A stretch of DNA of 8,000 nt from Verrucomicrobiales bacterium (GTDB lineage: Bacteria; Verrucomicrobiota; Verrucomicrobiia; Verrucomicrobiales; DEV007). Location of the stretch: positions 1 to 8,000 of the forward strand of contig JALRFZ010000141.1 in assembly GCA_023253615.1 (NCBI GenBank). The letters run 5' to 3'. The notes beneath the pieces were generated by a model. The model worked only from the letters and a program-made list of their open reading frames with translations. It searched no databases and was not told the origin of the DNA. Position 1 is the first letter of the stretch, and each line of letters opens with the position of its first letter. Made by a program: the position numbers and the translations under genes. Shown piece by piece: positions 5,845-8,000 of the stretch.

Positions 5845-6771
5845 ATGATTCACGATCCCGCCCCCTCCCTGCCGGTATGGAAAGTCCCCCCGCCGGACGT
5901 CAGCTTCAGGAATCTCGGGGATCCGATCGTCCATTTGAAGAAGGATTTCCGGCGGGTGTGGGCGCAGGTCCGTCGTTTCCTGAGGCGCTGGTATTGGGGG
6001 ATTCTCGCTTCGGGAGTGGCGGTCGCCCTGCCTGCTTTCTTCCTCCTGCATCCGCATGATGCCGGGTTGGTGGACTGGGTCCGCTCCGCGGAGGCGAAAG
6101 GGTTGGATCAAGCGGCGGGACGGCTCGGGGTTTGGGGCGATTTCACCCATTTCAACCTGATCTTGTGTGCCAGCATCTGGACGATCGCGTTTTTCCGGCG
6201 ATCGCGGCTCTTTCAGCGCCTCGCGATCGTGGTGTTGATGGCCTCGATCATGTCGGGAGCGACCTGCAATCTCCTGAAGCAGCTCACCGGCCGCCCCCGC
6301 CCCCACAAGGAGTTTCCGGACCGCTTCCACGGGGTGACCGCGGCCATACGTGGCTGGGACTTCCACAGTTTTCCCTCGGGGCACACTTCCACCGCCTTCG
6401 CCTCTGCGAGCGCACTGTTGGCGGGGGCGGGGCCGGTCGGCATGATCGGGGGAGGTGCGTCCCTGCTCTTCAGTGGCAGCGTTTCCTGGGCGAGGGTTTA
6501 CAAAGACAGGCACTATCCCACCGATGTCGTTGCCGGGATTTGGTTGGGAGCCGTTTTCGGCCTGGCCGCGGGGCTGCCCTATCGGCGGATTCGCAGGCGC
6601 GTCCGCAGGCGGTTCGCTTACCGGGTGGAATCCATGACCCTGCCTCTGCTGGATCCGGCATCTTTTGTCCAAGCCGACCCGCCCCCCGGCACCGGTCAGG
6701 GCGGAGCCGAGGCTTCCGATTTGGGAACGACGAGGAGCAGTTCAACCCAGCTGGAGCGCGAGACGTTGTAA
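5845..6771 (+). CDS. Membrane-bound PAP2-family phosphatase
   Basis: PAP2 enzymes at the inner membrane remove phosphate from lipids such as undecaprenyl diphosphate, phosphatidic acid or lipid A; the substrate here is not determinable. The 308-residue product has the three motifs: KX6RP (K145-P153), PSGH in HSFPSGHTSTAF (177-180), and the third in SWARVYKDRHYPTD (R217, H223, D227), where the usual Ser before Arg is Ala. Hydrophobic segments near 51-68, 101-117, 125-143, 184-214 and 226-245 are likely membrane helices. The Arg-rich stretch after them (247-260) is probably cytoplasmic and is followed by a polar tail. The ATG at 5845 is preferred; a GTG at 5755 would add 30 non-hydrophobic residues close to coaD. 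The last 76 bases overlap the 3' end of the convergent glycosyltransferase gene. It could serve polyprenyl-phosphate recycling or lipid A modification beside that gene, but this is inference. Confidence 0.88.
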   Translation: MIHDPAPSLPVWKVPPPDVSFRNLGDPIVHLKKDFRRVWAQVRRFLRRWYWGILASGVAVALPAFFLLHPHDAGLVDWVRSAEAKGLDQAAGRLGVWGDFTHFNLILCASIWTIAFFRRSRLFQRLAIVVLMASIMSGATCNLLKQLTGRPRPHKEFPDRFHGVTAAIRGWDFHSFPSGHTSTAFASASALLAGAGPVGMIGGGASLLFSGSVSWARVYKDRHYPTDVVAGIWLGAVFGLAAGLPYRRIRRRVRRRFAYRVESMTLPLLDPASFVQADPPPGTGQGGAEASDLGTTRSSSTQLERETL

Positions 6772-8000
6772 CCGCGGACGAGGGAGGTTTCAAATCGATC
6801 GAGATCGAGCCCCTCTTGAAGGGTGGAGGTGAAATCCTTCTCCGGGAGTCCATCCCAGCGCCCGTTCTTGAGGAAACGCTGGATCGCTTCATCCGCAGGC
6901 CATTCACGGGAAAGGAAAACGGCCGCCCGCTCTTGGTTTACCTCCTTGTGCAGCCAGGGGAAGGCGCGATCGAAACGGCCATCGAGCTCCCAACCTCCCG
7001 GTTGCGGGTGATAAAAAACGAGGCTCGGCTCGGTAAATGCACAGGCTCGGAGACGCGTTCCCTCGGGCAGCGAGTCCTCGATCCGGTCTCTCACGATCAC
7101 GGCAGGGTGCATCCGCCGGATCGCCTCGCCTCCCAGGGAGAACCCAACGGGCACGGGGAGCACGAAGACAAGGGTAGCCATCGCGCCCTTCCAGGATCGC
7201 TTTCCAGGGCCGGTCGTGGCGAGACGCGGCATCAGGGGCATGCCCACGGCGAGGCCGCCGAGGCCGGCTGCGGTGGTGAAGAAGAGGGTTCGGAAACCGC
7301 GCATCTCCTCCGGCCACGGTATCAACCAGCCGGCCACGGCGATGGCCGCGGTGAGAAATCCGGGAACAGCGACGCACCCGGCAAACCACCGGCGTGCGAA
7401 TCGGGTCTCCGTCCGAGGCAGCATTCCTTCCCGGAAAAGTAGAAGGAAAAACGCCGGGAAGCCCGGCAGGATGTAATGCGGAAGTTGCGTCGCGTAGAAC
7501 CCGAACAAAAGAAAGGGAGCGACAAACCATCCCAGAAGAAACGACCGGAGCAGATCGTCCCGGCACCTCTCTCCGGCGAAGAGCGCGGCCGGGGCGAAGG
7601 CGCTCCATGGGAGCAGTGAGAAGATCGCCGAGATGGGGTAAAAGAGTAGCGGAAGATTGATGCGGCCGTTGAAGGCGGAAAATCCGCGTTCAACGACGTG
7701 GGTGCCGATACCGACCTCCCAGAATGCCCCCTTCGTCTGGATGAGCGCGGGGATGCCCCAGAGACCAACGGCGAGGGTCGCGATGAGGAGCGCCGGGAAA
7801 ATTTGGAGGCGGCTCCATGGTAGTGGTTTGCGCCAGAGGAGGAATCGCGTCAGGAGAAGCGCGACTAGCGGCACCGCCCAGGCCACGGGACCTTTCGCAA
7901 GAAAGCCGAGGGAGAGCGATGCGGTGAAAACCCAGAACCACCTTCCGTAAGGACGCGGCGTCTCAATGACCAGAAGGAGACGGGCGATCGCGCCCATGGT
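6696..8000 (-). CDS. ArnT/PMT-like polytopic membrane glycosyltransferase (N-terminal part outside the window)
   Basis: Enzymes of this family (GT83/PMT_2) move a sugar from a polyprenyl-phosphate carrier to lipid A, a glycan or protein at the periplasmic face. Seen in order: SLSLGFLAKGPVAWAVPLVALL, GTHVVERGFSAFNGRIN, the helix YPISAIFSLLPWSAFAPAAL, and LPHYILPGFPAFFLLLF. Several more helices follow, then a soluble tail with TEPSLVFYHP and GYNVSRSSWVELLLV, as in the C-terminal periplasmic domain of ArnT-like proteins. The visible part has 434 codons and no stop before the right edge. An ATG at 7997 exists, but the first membrane segments and the catalytic acidic loop of the family lie upstream, so this is an edge truncation. 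Substrate unknown. Its last 76 bases overlap the end of the PAP2 gene on the opposite strand. Confidence 0.85.
   Translation of the reverse strand, partial: TMGAIARLLLVIETPRPYGRWFWVFTASLSLGFLAKGPVAWAVPLVALLLTRFLLWRKPLPWSRLQIFPALLIATLAVGLWGIPALIQTKGAFWEVGIGTHVVERGFSAFNGRINLPLLFYPISAIFSLLPWSAFAPAALFAGERCRDDLLRSFLLGWFVAPFLLFGFYATQLPHYILPGFPAFFLLLFREGMLPRTETRFARRWFAGCVAVPGFLTAAIAVAGWLIPWPEEMRGFRTLFFTTAAGLGGLAVGMPLMPRLATTGPGKRSWKGAMATLVFVLPVPVGFSLGGEAIRRMHPAVIVRDRIEDSLPEGTRLRACAFTEPSLVFYHPQPGGWELDGRFDRAFPWLHKEVNQERAAVFLSREWPADEAIQRFLKNGRWDGLPEKDFTSTLQEGLDLDRFETSLVRGYNVSRSSWVELLLVVPKSEASAPP

Noticed and set aside
5791..6672. 293-codon open frame on the minus strand
   Set aside because: It is the antisense of the PAP2 phosphatase, Pro/Arg/Gln-rich and without recognisable motifs; high-GC DNA commonly gives such shadows.
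6132..7442. 436-codon open frame on the plus strand
   Set aside because: It crosses the PAP2 gene in another frame and the antisense of the glycosyltransferase; both real frames show strong family motifs and this one shows none.

Overview
The window is GC-rich, densely packed bacterial DNA, with short intergenic gaps and genes on both strands. The ribosome-binding sites are weak, and two intergenic regions carry purine-rich short repeats. The protein set suggests a Gram-negative bacterium; Verrucomicrobiota is my best guess, but this is an impression and not a demonstrated assignment. No rRNA, tRNA, CRISPR array or transposase is visible.

Left block (1-3244, minus strand): three tightly coupled genes, read right to left. 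thiD (hydroxymethylpyrimidine phosphate kinase) overlaps by 4 bases a secreted protein with an S41 (C-terminal processing protease) fold that has lost its catalytic Ser and Lys. That gene overlaps by 1 base a bioF gene (8-amino-7-oxononanoate synthase). The bioF frame does not stop where BioF should end. It continues in frame into a MaoC/R-hydratase hot-dog domain and runs off the left edge. This BioF-MaoC joint is the most unusual thing in the window.

Middle (3245-4764): a 158-base divergent region is filled with GAGTA(N)/GAGGTAA repeats arranged as an imperfect inverted repeat that reaches the thiD start codon. avtA (valine-pyruvate aminotransferase) follows on the plus strand. It ends at a perfect 12-base inverted repeat flanked by GGTAAAAGG-type purine repeats, shared with the convergent gene that follows.

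Right block (4759-8000): a small exported protein of unknown function (minus) is divergent from coaD (phosphopantetheine adenylyltransferase, plus). A membrane PAP2-family phosphatase follows on the plus strand. Its 3' end overlaps by 76 bases the 3' end of a convergent ArnT/PMT-like membrane glycosyltransferase, which is cut by the right edge.

Functionally this is mostly cofactor and amino-acid metabolism (thiamine, biotin, CoA, valine/alanine) plus envelope lipid or glycan genes. BioF uses L-alanine and AvtA interconverts alanine and valine, but no dedicated pathway cluster is evident.
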